Assembly (NCBI GenBank): GCA_032191485.1
Contig: JAVDOI010000011.1
Span: 15,234,617-15,298,616 of the forward strand
DNA length: 64,000 nucleotides
Direction: 5' to 3'
Source: Leptoclinus maculatus
Taxonomy: Eukaryota > Chordata > Actinopteri > Perciformes > Stichaeidae
The stretch's first letter is position 1. Each line of letters starts with the position of its first letter. The translations under genes and the position numbers were made by a program. Below, piece by piece: positions 50,728 to 62,493 of the stretch. A model generated the notes under the pieces. It made no database searches and had not been told where the DNA came from. It saw only the letters and a list, made by a program, of their open reading frames with translations.

Positions 50728-53700
50728 ATGGATCAAGGAGGAGGGGTGTTGGAGCTGCACACCCAGGAGCTGAAGATGCCCCACGCTATGATCATGCAAG
50801 ACTTTGGTAGGTGGTCAAATAGGACACGGTGAACCAATAATCTCGGCACGCAAAATGTAATCCAAGATACCCCACAAGTAAAAGTACAAGTTAAAGCATT
50901 ACAGGTTATAAATATAGAAACTGTAATTCCCTAAAAGCATGTAATTACTGTATACCATGATAAGAGACCATCTCCCTACACTTACTAGTCAGGTTGTTTG
51001 TGTCACAGCTGCCCAGTTGACAGTGTAAATGCCATTTAGCTTAATCTTCTACCGACACAGTGACATAAAAAGGTCAGTGTGACATTTTCACAGCATACCA
51101 ACAACAAGAAGGCGATACTCGGATATGTTCGCTGTACCTACAATGTGCAAAAACAGTTTTTAGCTTTTCTTGTTATTTTTAAATTTTTTTTAAACTTGTT
51201 GTCATGCACCCCTCTCTGTGTCTTGTGTTTACAGTTGCAGGAATGGGAGGTCTGGCTCACATCGATGGCGAGCACATTGTGGTGTCTGTGCCCGAGGGTA
51301 TGCTTCTTTCTGATGTGATGACGGACGAGGGCATCCTCCTGGAGCACGAGCTCGAGGTGGAAGGTCTAGAGACTCATGTGGTTCAAGGCCTAGAGACCGA
51401 GGTGGTCGAGGAACTGGAGACCGAGGTGGTGGAGAGCTTACATGCAGATGTCGACTGCTTGGAGGCAGACGAGGTGGACGAGCTACAGACACATGTGGTT
51501 GAGCTGGAGGCTCAGGTTGTAGAGGGCCTAGATGATGATGATGATGAGGTGGAAGTGGAGGGTCTGGAGGCGCACGTGGTGGAGGGCCTGGAAACTGAGG
51601 TAGATGTTGAGGACATGGAAGCTCACGTTATCGAGGGCCTTGAGGAGGAGGTGGAAGTGGAGGGTTTGGAAGCTGAGGTTGTCGAAGGCCTGGAGGTAGA
51701 CGTCGAAAGTCTGCATTCTCAGGGGGTGGAAGCCCATGAAATTACCACTGAAGACATGGTGTCCTCGGAACACTGTGTGATCATGCCTGAGAACATTATG
51801 GGCACAGAGGTCGCAATAGAGGAAGATCTGGACCACCATCACCACCACCATCATCATCATCATCATCATGTCTTAACTTCAGACCTCATCCAGGACTCGA
51901 ACCACCACCACCACGACGACATGCCAGACCAGGTGTTTGTGGCGGAGCTACTGTCTGAGCACCAGGACAACACGCTGGACCACCAGCTTGTGGCCGAGGG
52001 CTTGATGGTGACGGAGGCCAACTCCGAGACCATAATCCACCAACAGCTGCCAGCCGAGGCTGTTAGCCTGCAGACAGACGAGGAGGATGATGATGCAAGA
52101 AGCAGCTCTGAGGATTACCTCATGATCTCCTGTAAGACAGCTTGCCATATGGGAACTTATATCAATAAACATTCTTCTTGTGCAATGCCATGTTTTTTTT
52201 TTTTTTTTTTTTTGCTGATTTTTGATAACTATGGTTATTTGTGTTGCTTTAGTGGATGAGGTGGGAGAGAAGCTGGACATAGGAGACACTCCCCTGGAGA
52301 TCAGCACTGAGGTAATGGAAGACAAGGAGTGTAAAGAGGAGGACGGCTCTGAGGTCATCAAAGTCTACATTTTCAAAGCTGAAGCGGACGACGATTTAGG
52401 CAAGTGGCTTTAAGTTTAATCAATTCAAATCAAGTAGATGCCTCCCTGTTAACCCATTTAGACCGGAGGCAACTAATGCGTTAAACTCAATGTAGCTCAT
52501 GGCTTTGATTCAATTGTCTCTCTCTTTCCAGGTGGAACAGAGGTAATAACGGAGGACGATTACCAGAATGGCCATCCTGACCTGGAAGCTGCATCATCGG
52601 GCAGACTGGGAGTTGGCCGTGACAAGATGGTCTACATGGCAGTCAAGAACCATCCAAAAGAAGAAGAGGATGATGAGGACGACAGCGATGAGGATGAGGA
52701 TGATGACATTAGTATGTTCACAGCTTTTAGTCCAGTTTGTGGCTGTAATAAGTGGAAGGCATCAACCTTCCGTCTTTGACTGTTGAAAGGAGATCAGTAA
52801 GAGGAGGCTACTGTTCAGCATTATTTTTAGATGACTTACTCAACAACAATGTTTTTGTCTATCTCTGGACAGTTAGTACAATAAATGTCACGGCTTGTGA
52901 TAATAAACATGTATGTAACATGGTAGTGGCATAAAGCGTATTTCTTAGCATGAGAAGTGTCTTTTATCCTGCCGATAATGAAATCTAAACTGTCTGTGCA
53001 GGTAATACCATTGATCGGGTGAGGAATGGAGCTGCTACGCCATTTCTTCAAATCCGAGAGGGGCTGGGTGCAAACCGTGTCCTCAAACCCAAACCGAAGA
53101 AAAAGAAGAAAGGAGAAATCCGACAGAGTCAGACTGGTATGAACAGCATACAACTCTTGGATGATAAAATCTGTATGATTTGATAATTTAAACAATTTTG
53201 AAAGGTTAACAGCGTTTCCAACCATCTCTTCCAGCTGTTATAATTGGACCAGACGGTTTGCCTCTGACGGTCTACCCCTGCCACTTATGTGGAAAGAAGT
53301 TTCGCTCAAGAGGCTTCCTCAAATGCCACATGAAGAACCACCCGAACCACCTGCTTAAAAAGAAGTACCAGTGTACGGACTGCGACTTTACCACCAACAA
53401 GAAGGTCAGTTTCCATAACCACTTGGAGAGTCACAAGCTGCTGAATCACAACAATGAGCACTCTCCAGAATACAGCGAGTACGCACGGCGCTACCACGAG
53501 TCCAGCCCCTTGGGCTCCGACAAGCTCATCGTCAAGGACCGGGAGCCCAAACTGCACCACTGCAAGTACTGCGATTACGAGACGGCGGAACAAGGCCTGC
53601 TCAACCGTCACCTGCTGGCCGTGCACAGCAAGAACTTTGCACACGTGTGCGTCGAGTGCGCCAAAGGCTTCCGCCACCCGTCGGAGCTGAAGAAGCACAT

Positions 53701-54415
53701 GCGGACCCACACGGGAGAGAAGCCCTACCACTGCCCGCACTGCGAGTTCCGCTGTGCAGATCAGTCCAACCTTAAGACTCACATAAAGAGCAAGCACGGC
53801 GCAGATCTGCCTTTCAAGTGCAGTCACTGTCCGCAAGCCTACGCCGACGCACGGGAACTCCAGCGTCACATAGAGATGGTGCAGGGCCACAAGACCCACC
53901 AGTGTCCACACTGTGAGCACAAGAGCACCAACTCCAGTGACCTGAAGCGGCACATCATCTCCGTTCACACCAAGGACTTCCCCCACCAGTGCGACGTGTG
54001 TGAGAAAGGCTTTCACCGGCCTTCGGAGTTGAAGAAACACGGGGAGACACACAAGGGCAACAAGATTCACCAGTGCCGCCATTGTAACTTCAACGCACCC
54101 GACACCTTCACTTTGAGTCGCCACATCCTGTCCTTGCATACGAAGGACCTCCCCTTCAAGTGCAAGCGCTGCCGGCGAGGCTTCCGGCAGCCCGCTGAGC
54201 TGAAGAAGCACATGAAGACGCACAGCGGTAGAAAGGTTTATCAGTGCCAGTATTGTGAGTATAACAGTACGGACGCTTCTGGCTTCAAACGCCACGTCAT
54301 CTCCATTCACACAAAGGACTACCCCCACCGCTGCGACTACTGCACCAAGGGCTTTAGGAGGCCCTCGGAGAAGAGCCAGCACATAGCCAGGCATCACAAA
54401 GACATGTTGATGTAA
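50728..54415 (+). CDS. znf711: zinc finger protein 711 (ZFX/ZFY family transcription factor)
   Basis: Six coding exons join in frame: 50728-50806, 51235-52131, 52253-52399, 52532-52711, 53002-53136 and 53235-54415, giving 872 aa (human ZNF711 is about 761). The intron after 52399 starts GC rather than GT. The N-terminus (MIMQDFVAGMGGLAHIDGEH) matches ZNF711 rather than ZFX. The acidic activation region keeps SEDYLMISLDEVGEKL, SEVIKVYIFKAEADDD and KMVYMAVK. A basic stretch (KPKPKKKKKGE) then precedes twelve C2H2 fingers in the last exon, from YPCHLCGKKF to the last His pair before KDMLM. Their order and spacing match the family (12 in ZNF711, 13 in ZFX). It should be a nuclear activator at CpG-island promoters. 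The extra length comes from V-E-G-L-E-type repeats (about 51349-51735) and a 12-His run (51833-51868). Confidence 0.95.
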
Positions 54416-55714
54416 TGCCGCCGCGCACACAAACACTCCTCTTTCCCCGAGTACATCTGTGTCACACGCCCAGAGGTCATTTTAGTGTATTAACAAAGAA
54501 GTGACGCTGTTAATGAAGACGGCGACATTATAATTGCCGTTGTGTGTTCTGTGTCGTCGTGGGTGTAAACCTCCTCCCCCAGGGGTAATGCAAGAACACA
54601 TTTTAGAAAGGGGTGAAGACTAAAAAAAAAAAGGCAGTGTGTACACTGAGTGGGACAGCTGTAAATTGTGTTTTGTTTTTGTTGCAGAAAAATCACATAT
54701 GAACATATATTCAGGGTCTCAAATGTCTATATTTTTATACCCACTCAGCTGAAATGCTGCAAGATGATGACTGTGTCCTGTAAAACAGAAAGTGGTGCTT
54801 TGTGAACGTCGTGCCAGTTCTTCAGATGATGTGGAATGAGCACCGGTGAAGTTTACCTCCATAGTACCAACTAGTATCTCTTTTTTTCCCCCCTATTAAC
54901 CAGCTTTTATCCCGACGTTTGTTTTCAGCGCCGTCTGGTCTTTTAGGGGCGGGGCCTTTTCGTCAGTTCAGAAATGGTTTTGAGTGATGTTGACGCATTA
55001 CGCACCTTAAAAAGATGTTTCATTAAATCAAACTGTTTAACTTCCATCATTTTGGATTTCCCTGCCAAGGCTGAACACTTGGAGTTCCATTAAATTAATC
55101 ATGTATAATATAGACTGTGGTCTGTTAAATATGTCTTAAAAAGTTAAATCAGAAGCTTTTTCTGGTCCGATCAGCAGTGTCTAATAATCAGTGTCTAACA
55201 AGGAGGAGAAATGGTGAACTAGTCGAATAAAATATCCCTTTAGTGTACACAACACATTTCTGACACAGATATCGACTACTATATCTGCTGTGGAGGTGCC
55301 GACGGCTCACGGGTGTGCTAGGATATGAACTTGACCGATGGTGGGCTTTGCGTTTGATAACCCCTGAACCTGGTTACACCCGACTGCCTCTGTAAGTCGC
55401 GTACGTGTGATTGTTACCCATGACACAGGTGTGCTCTCTCAGTTAACCGTTTGATTGCAATCATGCCTTACATCTGTTGGTCTTTATCCCTCAAGCACTG
55501 ATGAACACAGCCAACCAGAAAAGAAGTGATTTTTAACTCTCAAACATGCTGTATCAATACCATTCTCTCAGAGATTGTGTGTTTGAGTCAGTAGAAAGCA
55601 CTTTAATTATTATTTTTTTTGTATTTTAATTGTGAGTGTGTGTGTGTGTACATATATATAGATATATACATATATCTATATATATATATATAGATATATA
55701 CCCTAGATAATAAA
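54416..55714 (+). other. znf711 3'UTR candidate
   Basis: About 1.3 kb without coding potential, ending in AATAAA at 55709-55714 just after an AT/GATATA microsatellite (55632-55700). No earlier canonical signal was noted. Confidence 0.5.
55632..55700. repeat. GT then TA/GATATA microsatellite
   Basis: A short GT run is followed by alternating TA with GATATA steps. It is part of the probable znf711 3'UTR. Confidence 0.75.
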
Positions 55715-58015
55715 CAACTACAGAGCTTTGTGAGTTGGTAAAGGTGAAGATTGTTATCTCTAGCAAGTGGGCACGCTCCATTACTGCATCAGAACTGACC
55801 TGTCATTGAAAGTGGTGGGTGAACCATTTATTGTTTTGTTCTATGGAAAAGTGATTTGGTTTTGTGTTTTGTTTGTGCTCACTAACAAGTTTCCCAGACC
55901 CTCGTCCTGCAGTCCTGAATAATCCGACCCCATCCCACACTTGGGATTATTCCCGTGAAGTCATTTGTCATCATATTGGCATTAGTCTTTAAAGTATGCA
56001 CATATGCCGTCTCCATGAAATTCATTGTGGTATATATTAAAAATCCCCCGCATTTCGTGTACCTTAGTCTATATTTTCTTTCAGTCTGATTGTGGATAAA
56101 CTACTGGTGGGGAAGAACCAAAATAAACAATTATCTTTTTACGCTTTTTTGTCCATTCTGTCCTGCAAACAGGAATCATCTTTACCTGACGTCGTAAACA
56201 CACAGTCAGCAGTTTTGTCTCCGTTTAACACAGGTATAATGCACACACGAAATTTATGGCGGTTGGTTAAAGCGAATCTGTATTTGGTTGCATCCCAGAT
56301 TGTCTCTTTAAATTCACCCGAGAGGAAGGGACGGAATTCATATTAGATTGTTCCAGACATCCTTATTTCATTTAGTGGATTTATGGTTCTGATTCAAGGC
56401 GGACATCATGCAGGACTTTAGTTTCGACACATTGGAGTGACTTCCATGCTCCTCATTACTACACCAGTGAAATTGTCCAGGCAGATGAAAATGAAGCACC
56501 CACCACTCTCTCTCTTATCATCCTGTTTGGGAACTTGAAGCGTGCTTTATCCACAGCCTGCTTCTGCAAGTCTCGTTTATTTTGTAAAACCTCTGATGAG
56601 TATTTTAGTCGTAGCAGTCACTTCATCAGCTTTGAGTACAGCCCACACGTTTGTTGTGATTGTACAACTTTAGTGAACCATTGAGAAGTGATGAAATGCG
56701 GCAGTAAGCCTCAGTAACTGCGGTTCCAGCGACCAACAAGCTGTTTGTTGGTTGGTAAAAAGGGGAATTCAAAATGTAGTGAGTGAGGAGGCTGAGTCTG
56801 AGTGGACAGTTTAGTCTTCCACTTCATTTTGCCAAAAACAGTGAGATTGATACAAAAATCTTAAATGCTCCTAATCCTAAAGCCTTTTTACACTTTGATT
56901 TTAACTCATTTTTTTTCCAATTACAAGGATGCAATCCCGCAGCATTAAGAGCATCTCCAACCCAACAAGCAGATGCGACTCATACTGTACAAGCTGAGGT
57001 CTTTCAAGTGCCTCAAAGAGAGACTCGAGCCTCACTAGCTTTGCAAAAGCAACAGTCTGGGAGGAAAAACGTCCGTAATCTTCGAACAGACAGCCAAATT
57101 GTGACAGTTGCACCGCCCTCAGGCCTGCTCTGGATCTGACAAGCATATGAGTGAGTTTCAGCCTATTTCAGGAAGTCACCATACTAGTTCTGTCATAGCT
57201 CTGCTTATCAGTCTGGTTGTTGATGTCGTCTACATCACGTGTGGGGAAACAGGACAAGGTTTTTTTTGTCTATTTAATTAGAAAAATAATTGATAGAAAG
57301 AAAGTTTGAATCTGCAAACCGACTGCTATGAAGTGTTCAGATGCAGGGCGATGGTAAGAACAGTTGTTAGTTATCACATTCATGATGGATCTGTCCAAGT
57401 CATGACAGTGAGCCGGGCAAAACAATACCAAGACCCTCAAACTGAAGCAGCTGAAAGCAATTCAGTCATTTGTTAATTATCATTTACACCTGTGCTCTTA
57501 TAATGTGAAATGACAAAATGTCTTTAGTGGAAAAAACGCCTATTGTCAACACATCACATGTGGATGCAGAGGTATTGGAAAACATCATTGATGAAAAAAG
57601 TAACACCTACAAACCACACATTTGTTTGTTTCTTTATAATGTTGACCCCTGACGGCGATCTGATTGGGATCCCAATGTTGTCCATTTAAATAATGGTGTA
57701 GTTTTGTGTTGGGATCAGTTTCAGGAATGTACTCGCTTCAAATTCAGACTAACTAACTCCAGAACTGGTAACGGCAAAGAAAAAGATCAGTGAGAGAGAT
57801 GGTGATGAATGTGGAGCCACATTTGTCAAAGTCGCCAACATTTTATGTTTTATAGGGAGGACATGATTGGTTTAGGAGTGTCCTTGGAGAAGGAGGAAAC
57901 AAACTGATTGATTGAATGGTTTAGGTGTAACCATAAAAAGAGGGGTAAAGCACTGGCTGAGTCAGGAAGAAGGTGGAGTGAAGTGATTATTTTCAAAAGT
58001 TTGCAGCAGTAATAC

Positions 58016-58017
<2 letters not shown>

Positions 58018-58048
<31 letters not shown>

Positions 58049-58058
58049 GGGGGGGGGT
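58018..58058. repeat. GT microsatellite followed by G run
   Basis: About 14 GT units followed by about 12 G bases. Confidence 0.8.
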
Positions 58059-59782
58059 TGAATGTCCCCTTTAATTTCATTTGTGTTGTTCATCTGTCAG
58101 AGTGACTGCTGTCGACTCTGACTCAGCCTCGTGATTAAATAAACAACTGCATCTTTTTTCCTCCACGCTGAGACTCCACGGGGGATTTGACTCTTTCAAC
58201 GCACCAACACAACCGAGCTGAGATGTGTTGCAAGTCGTGTCTCGTTTTTCGCCTCCGTGTCCCCCCGTCTCGAAAGATGTATGATGCCTCATGCTGAGGG
58301 AAATGAGGCTGTGCAGATGGGTTCACACGGGCACCGCAAACACCTGATAGATGCAACCGCCTGTTCATTTTTTTTTGTGTTGATCCCACAGAATGTCTCA
58401 TAAATCACTAACTGGTGCAGTTGTCAGCAGGAACCACAGAGATCAATATGCAGACATACCCACGAAAATCCTCCCCAAGTAACTCTTCATTCGCACCGCA
58501 CTTATCCAAGAATTCAGCGCGAGTGTGTCGGGTTTGTTTTTCCTCTGAACACATGCGATTTAGCAACAGCAGTGGCAGTCGGTACATTTTCCCATTTCCT
58601 GTCGGAGTATGCTGAACCACTATCTCTCTTCTCTGTCTATTCTGAATCAGTGGAGCATCAAACACACGCACGCACACCTAAAAGCCTTTGAAGGCCATCA
58701 CTGTGATGAAAATTTGAAAAACGTGCAACCATAATCCAGCCGCTGCAGAAGGTCAAACTAATTTATTTGATGTAGTCTTTTTGTCCATTTTTCTGAGGAT
58801 CAATGAGCTATTGTCTGGATGCGATTATGATGAAACCGACAGTAGAAATCCAGGGTCACATGCTGATGTGCAGGGATTTTAGAGTCGGCAAGTGAAAAGG
58901 TTGATGATTCCTACAAAAATATTTGAGTAATTTAATCATTTTCAATCACTGGCTTGGGTTAAATAGTTGACAATAATCTTTAATATTTAGATACAGTTTT
59001 GCATCCGATCATATTTTTTTGCTATTTTTGTTTTGCACCGTGCAGGATCCTGCATATTCCAGTGAAGGGAACTGCAAATGGAGCTTGAGACTATGTGTCA
59101 TTGACTCATCTCATTGGCAGACAACGCTGCCACATTGCCTCCAGATCCTGCGGTGGCCGGCGTAACCAGAGTGGTCTGAGCCAGATTGTTGACGACAAGG
59201 CTGTAAGTGCTGCAAGCCAGCTGGAGACTGCGAGGTCTTCAGGGAAATCAGTGCCAGATCGCTTGGAGATGGGCAAAATTGGCCTATTAGTCAGAGAGAG
59301 AGAGGAGGACTGTGTGGTGGACTACACATGACTGAAGAGAGAGAAAAGGGGGAGACATACTAGAGCATAAATGGGAAGCAGCCTGTTGCAGGTCTCTCTG
59401 ACTCATCAGTGCTCTTTATTGGTGTGTTTGCACTTTTGACTATATGTGTCATCTGATGTACCTCAACCTGAAAAAAATGATTTCCAAAAGCCAGTAAGTG
59501 GACCTTGAGCTTCGATTGTTTGATCTAAAGTTGTTTCTTCAGTTTGACCAATGCACAGGTCAACTAAAAGTCATTTCTGTAAACTGATCACTTGTTGAAG
59601 ATGTTCTGAGGGGTAGCCTAGTAAAAAAGAAAAAATATTAGAATTACCCTTCAGCTCAATTTTCCTCCTTGAATTTAAGAATCTGAACATGCAAATATTG
59701 TTTATTTCCAAACTAACAAAACTGCTGAACACAAGATGTCCTTGCTGAAGGTCCGCACGTCACACTTGAATAGGTTGAATAG

Positions 59783-59993
59783 AGGCCCTCTTCACAGCTG
59801 CCAATTTGACACGTCATTACAGAGTCAACACAGGTGTAATTGATCATATTAATTATGTCCCTGTTCGGACCTGGTATTGTGCAGACTGGCTCTCTGGAAT
59901 GGGTGTGACCGACTACACAGAGTGGGACCATTAATTGTCACACCTGTGTTTACCCTACTATGACATGTCATATGGCAGCTGTGAAAAGGGCCT
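59783..59993. mobile_element. MITE-like element with long inverted repeats
   Basis: The left arm reads AGGCCCTCTTCACAGCTGCC with ACACAGGTGT about 45 bp further in. The right arm is the inverted, diverged counterpart, ending GGCAGCTGTGAAAAGGGCCT, with its own ACACCTGTGT. Arms are roughly 60 bp within a 211-bp element. No coding frame. A target duplication was not clear. Confidence 0.6.
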
Positions 59994-60829
59994 ATTGGAC
60001 CACAATTGGCCTCCAAACCAGTTGTATTGACACAAATCATACATCCACGTGTTTAACTCAGAGTTAAAGGCGAGCACAGATAAACTTCTTCCCTTCAGCA
60101 GATAAGTGTGAAAACAGGCCTTTGGCATCAAACTCTGCACATGCATAATTCCGCACAGTAAAGGTCAAACATCCAAGTGAAGTAGCACATTTTGAGTGTA
60201 GGGGGGGACTTTAACTAGAATAATAACAGTTAATGTAGAATAACAACAAACTCGCTATATATATCTGAGCAGAATCCATCGTTAATGTTCTGGAGGAGGA
60301 AAACAAACTCCATTTGAGCTTTCACTAGATGTCACTGTTATCCCATCCTTCGTTGAGACACAGACCGCACTGATTTCTGAGTGTTGCCAAAAATAAATCC
60401 ATCAAAATTAAATGCAAACCCAGTTCTAAGTCAGCGGCTTGGTTTTAATGAGACTCCCGCATAATAAGAATTGGACAGTTTGATTATTTTGTTCTCAGTT
60501 CAGTGTTTATTCAGTCCAAGGAAAAAATATAAATGGATGTTGGCACCACAGGTTTGGTTGCTGTTATCGTCCCATGTGTCGTAGGCTTATTTTTAGAATG
60601 TATGAATAAATAAATTACAGGACAAACTCCAAAGTGAGACTCCCTTTTTAATGGATTCTATGGCCTCATGCATTCATTTAAGACAACTATTTCAATTAAA
60701 CTGTCGGGGAAATGGTCAGGCTTCATTAGCCATGCACCCTTTACGCATATACAGTAAAGGACCTCGGCTGACCAATTTACACTGGTTTAGGAGCACAGGA
60801 TACTCTGACCTGGATCACAGCAGAGGCGC

Positions 60830-61641
60830 GTCACCGCGCGTGGGCGTGGCTAACCGGAGCGAATAACGCTGTGTCCTCCGTTACGTTGCAACAGAGTTGC
60901 CGTCTGACACGAGAGAGGAGCAGAGGGACTGAACAGCTGACCACCTCGCGCAAATTCGGAACTGCAAGTGATGGAAATCTCGGAGGTCGTTTTATTCACA
61001 GTCCTCTTCTCTCACTACTTCGGCACCGTCCTCTTAATCTCGTGGCTTCACGTCAACGGGACCCCCACTGACATCACCAACTATGGATTGTCTAATTGAA
61101 GTTGGGCCACCTGATCCTGTTTGCGCCAGGACAACCGAACGAAATTAGAGCAAGAGAGAAGTCGTTATGGTCAGTTGTGCAAATCGTTCATTTCCTGCTC
61201 AGAGAACTGGTGTCAAAAGCGGAATTTCAATCTCAGGAAATCCCATCTGTTTGCGCGTAAAGGACGTGGACATAACGGCTCCATTCAACGCTGCCTGAAC
61301 TACTCTGCGCTATGTTTTAGTGATTATTGGAAATAATCCGTAGTTTAGAATAGAGGGTGTTTTTGTGAGACGGGTTTGTTTCTGCCTGCTTTGAAGTGAG
61401 ATTGGCGGCCAGCTTTTATTGCGCGCATTACCAATTGTGCGCCGCAGATTAGCCGCTCCGTTACCACGGGCGACCCACCGCAGCAGGACCTAAAATCTTT
61501 GACAAGCAACAAGCCTCACCGAACCACTGTGAAAAGGTTCCACTGAAAATCCTATTTTAACCCCTGTCATTTGAACTTTCACTACAACCGAGAGAGTTTT
61601 TAAAGCTGCAGTCAAGTGCACCCGTGAGACAGGAGTAAACC
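60830..61641 (+). promoter_or_regulatory. kctd12 promoter and long 5'UTR
   Basis: CpG-rich DNA starts near 60825. A GC/CACCC-type box GGGCGTGGC lies at 60842-60850. The ATG at 61642 has a strong context (AAACCATGGC). Between them is about 0.8 kb with no convincing frame, taken as 5'UTR. The transcription start is inferred. Confidence 0.5.
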
Positions 61642-62493
61642 ATGGCTTTACCAGATAGTTGCATATCAGGGGAGGAGGTACCCTTCCCAGAGATTATAGA
61701 GCTCAATGTTGGTGGCCAGGTGTACATAACCCGCTTTTCTACCCTCACAAGTGTGCCAGACTCCCTGCTATGGGAGATGTTCAGTAGAAAGTCAGCCAAA
61801 GGACTGGCCAGGGACACCAAGGGTCGCTTCTTTGTGGACCGTGATGGTTTCCTGTTCCGTTACATCCTGGACTACATGCGGGACCAGCAGCTGGTTCTCC
61901 CAGACCACTTCCCTGAGCGCGGGCGACTGCAAAGGGAGGCTGAGTTCTTCAACCTGCCAGAGCTTGTCAAGCTACTGGCGCCCAAAATGAGTAAGCAGAA
62001 CTCCCTCGGCGACGAGGGATGTCAGAGCGACCCAGAGGACTCCTCACCCGGGATTGACACGGCCCGTAACCTCGGCTCCCTGGGCGCTGCAGCCGCTGCC
62101 TGTGCCAGCCTGGTGCCCAGTGCCATGGACAGCAAGCGGTCCGGGTTCATCACCATTGGCTACCGAGGCTCATACACCCTGGGTCGTGACAGCCAAACCG
62201 ATGCCAAATTCCGCCGGGTGGCACGGATCATGGTGTGTGGGAAGACCTCTCTGGCCAAAGAGGTGTTTGGGGAGACCCTGAACGAGAGCCGTGACCCAGA
62301 CCGCCCCCCTGAGCGCTACACGTCCCGCTACTATCTCAAGTTCACCTTTCTGGAGCAGGCTTTTGACAAGCTGGCTGACGCAGGCTTCCACATGGTGGCC
62401 TGTAATTCCACAGGGACCTGCGCCTTTGCCCATGAGCAGACGGACGACAAGATCTGGACCAGCTACACTGAATATGTGTTCTACCGTGAGTGA
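61642..62493 (+). CDS. kctd12: KCTD12-type BTB/POZ auxiliary subunit of GABA-B receptors
   Basis: A single coding exon of 283 aa. The T1/BTB domain spans about residues 13-115: FPEIIELNVGGQVYITRFST, SVPDSLLWEMF, then FFVDRDGFLFRYILDYMRDQ. A variable Ser/Ala-rich linker follows. The H1 domain spans about 160-283: SGFITIGYRGSYTLGRDSQT, CGKTSLAKEVFGETLNESRD and FHMVACNSTGTCAF, ending SYTEYVFYRE. This matches human KCTD12 (325 aa, longer linker) and lacks the H2 domain of KCTD8 and KCTD16. The T1 domain binds the GABA-B2 tail and the H1 domain speeds desensitisation of the G-protein response. Placement beside X-type genes suggests the kctd12b paralogue rather than the 13q-type copy, by inference. 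The stop codon overlaps a perfect donor-like GTGAGT (62486-62491). Confidence 0.93.
   Translation: MALPDSCISGEEVPFPEIIELNVGGQVYITRFSTLTSVPDSLLWEMFSRKSAKGLARDTKGRFFVDRDGFLFRYILDYMRDQQLVLPDHFPERGRLQREAEFFNLPELVKLLAPKMSKQNSLGDEGCQSDPEDSSPGIDTARNLGSLGAAAAACASLVPSAMDSKRSGFITIGYRGSYTLGRDSQTDAKFRRVARIMVCGKTSLAKEVFGETLNESRDPDRPPERYTSRYYLKFTFLEQAFDKLADAGFHMVACNSTGTCAFAHEQTDDKIWTSYTEYVFYRE

Larger units (their letters stand above)
55715..60829. other. gene-free stretch between znf711 and kctd12
   Basis: No gene is recognised in about 5 kb. Open frames such as 56783-57139 lack known domains. The stretch holds a GT microsatellite with G run at 58018-58058 and an inverted-repeat element at 59783-59993. 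It may hold regulatory elements of the developmentally regulated kctd12 gene, but none is visible by motif. Confidence 0.4.

Noticed and set aside
53306..54436. 376-codon open frame on the minus strand.
   Set aside because: It is the antisense of the znf711 finger exon. The regular C/H codon pattern keeps that frame open by chance, and the product has no domain.
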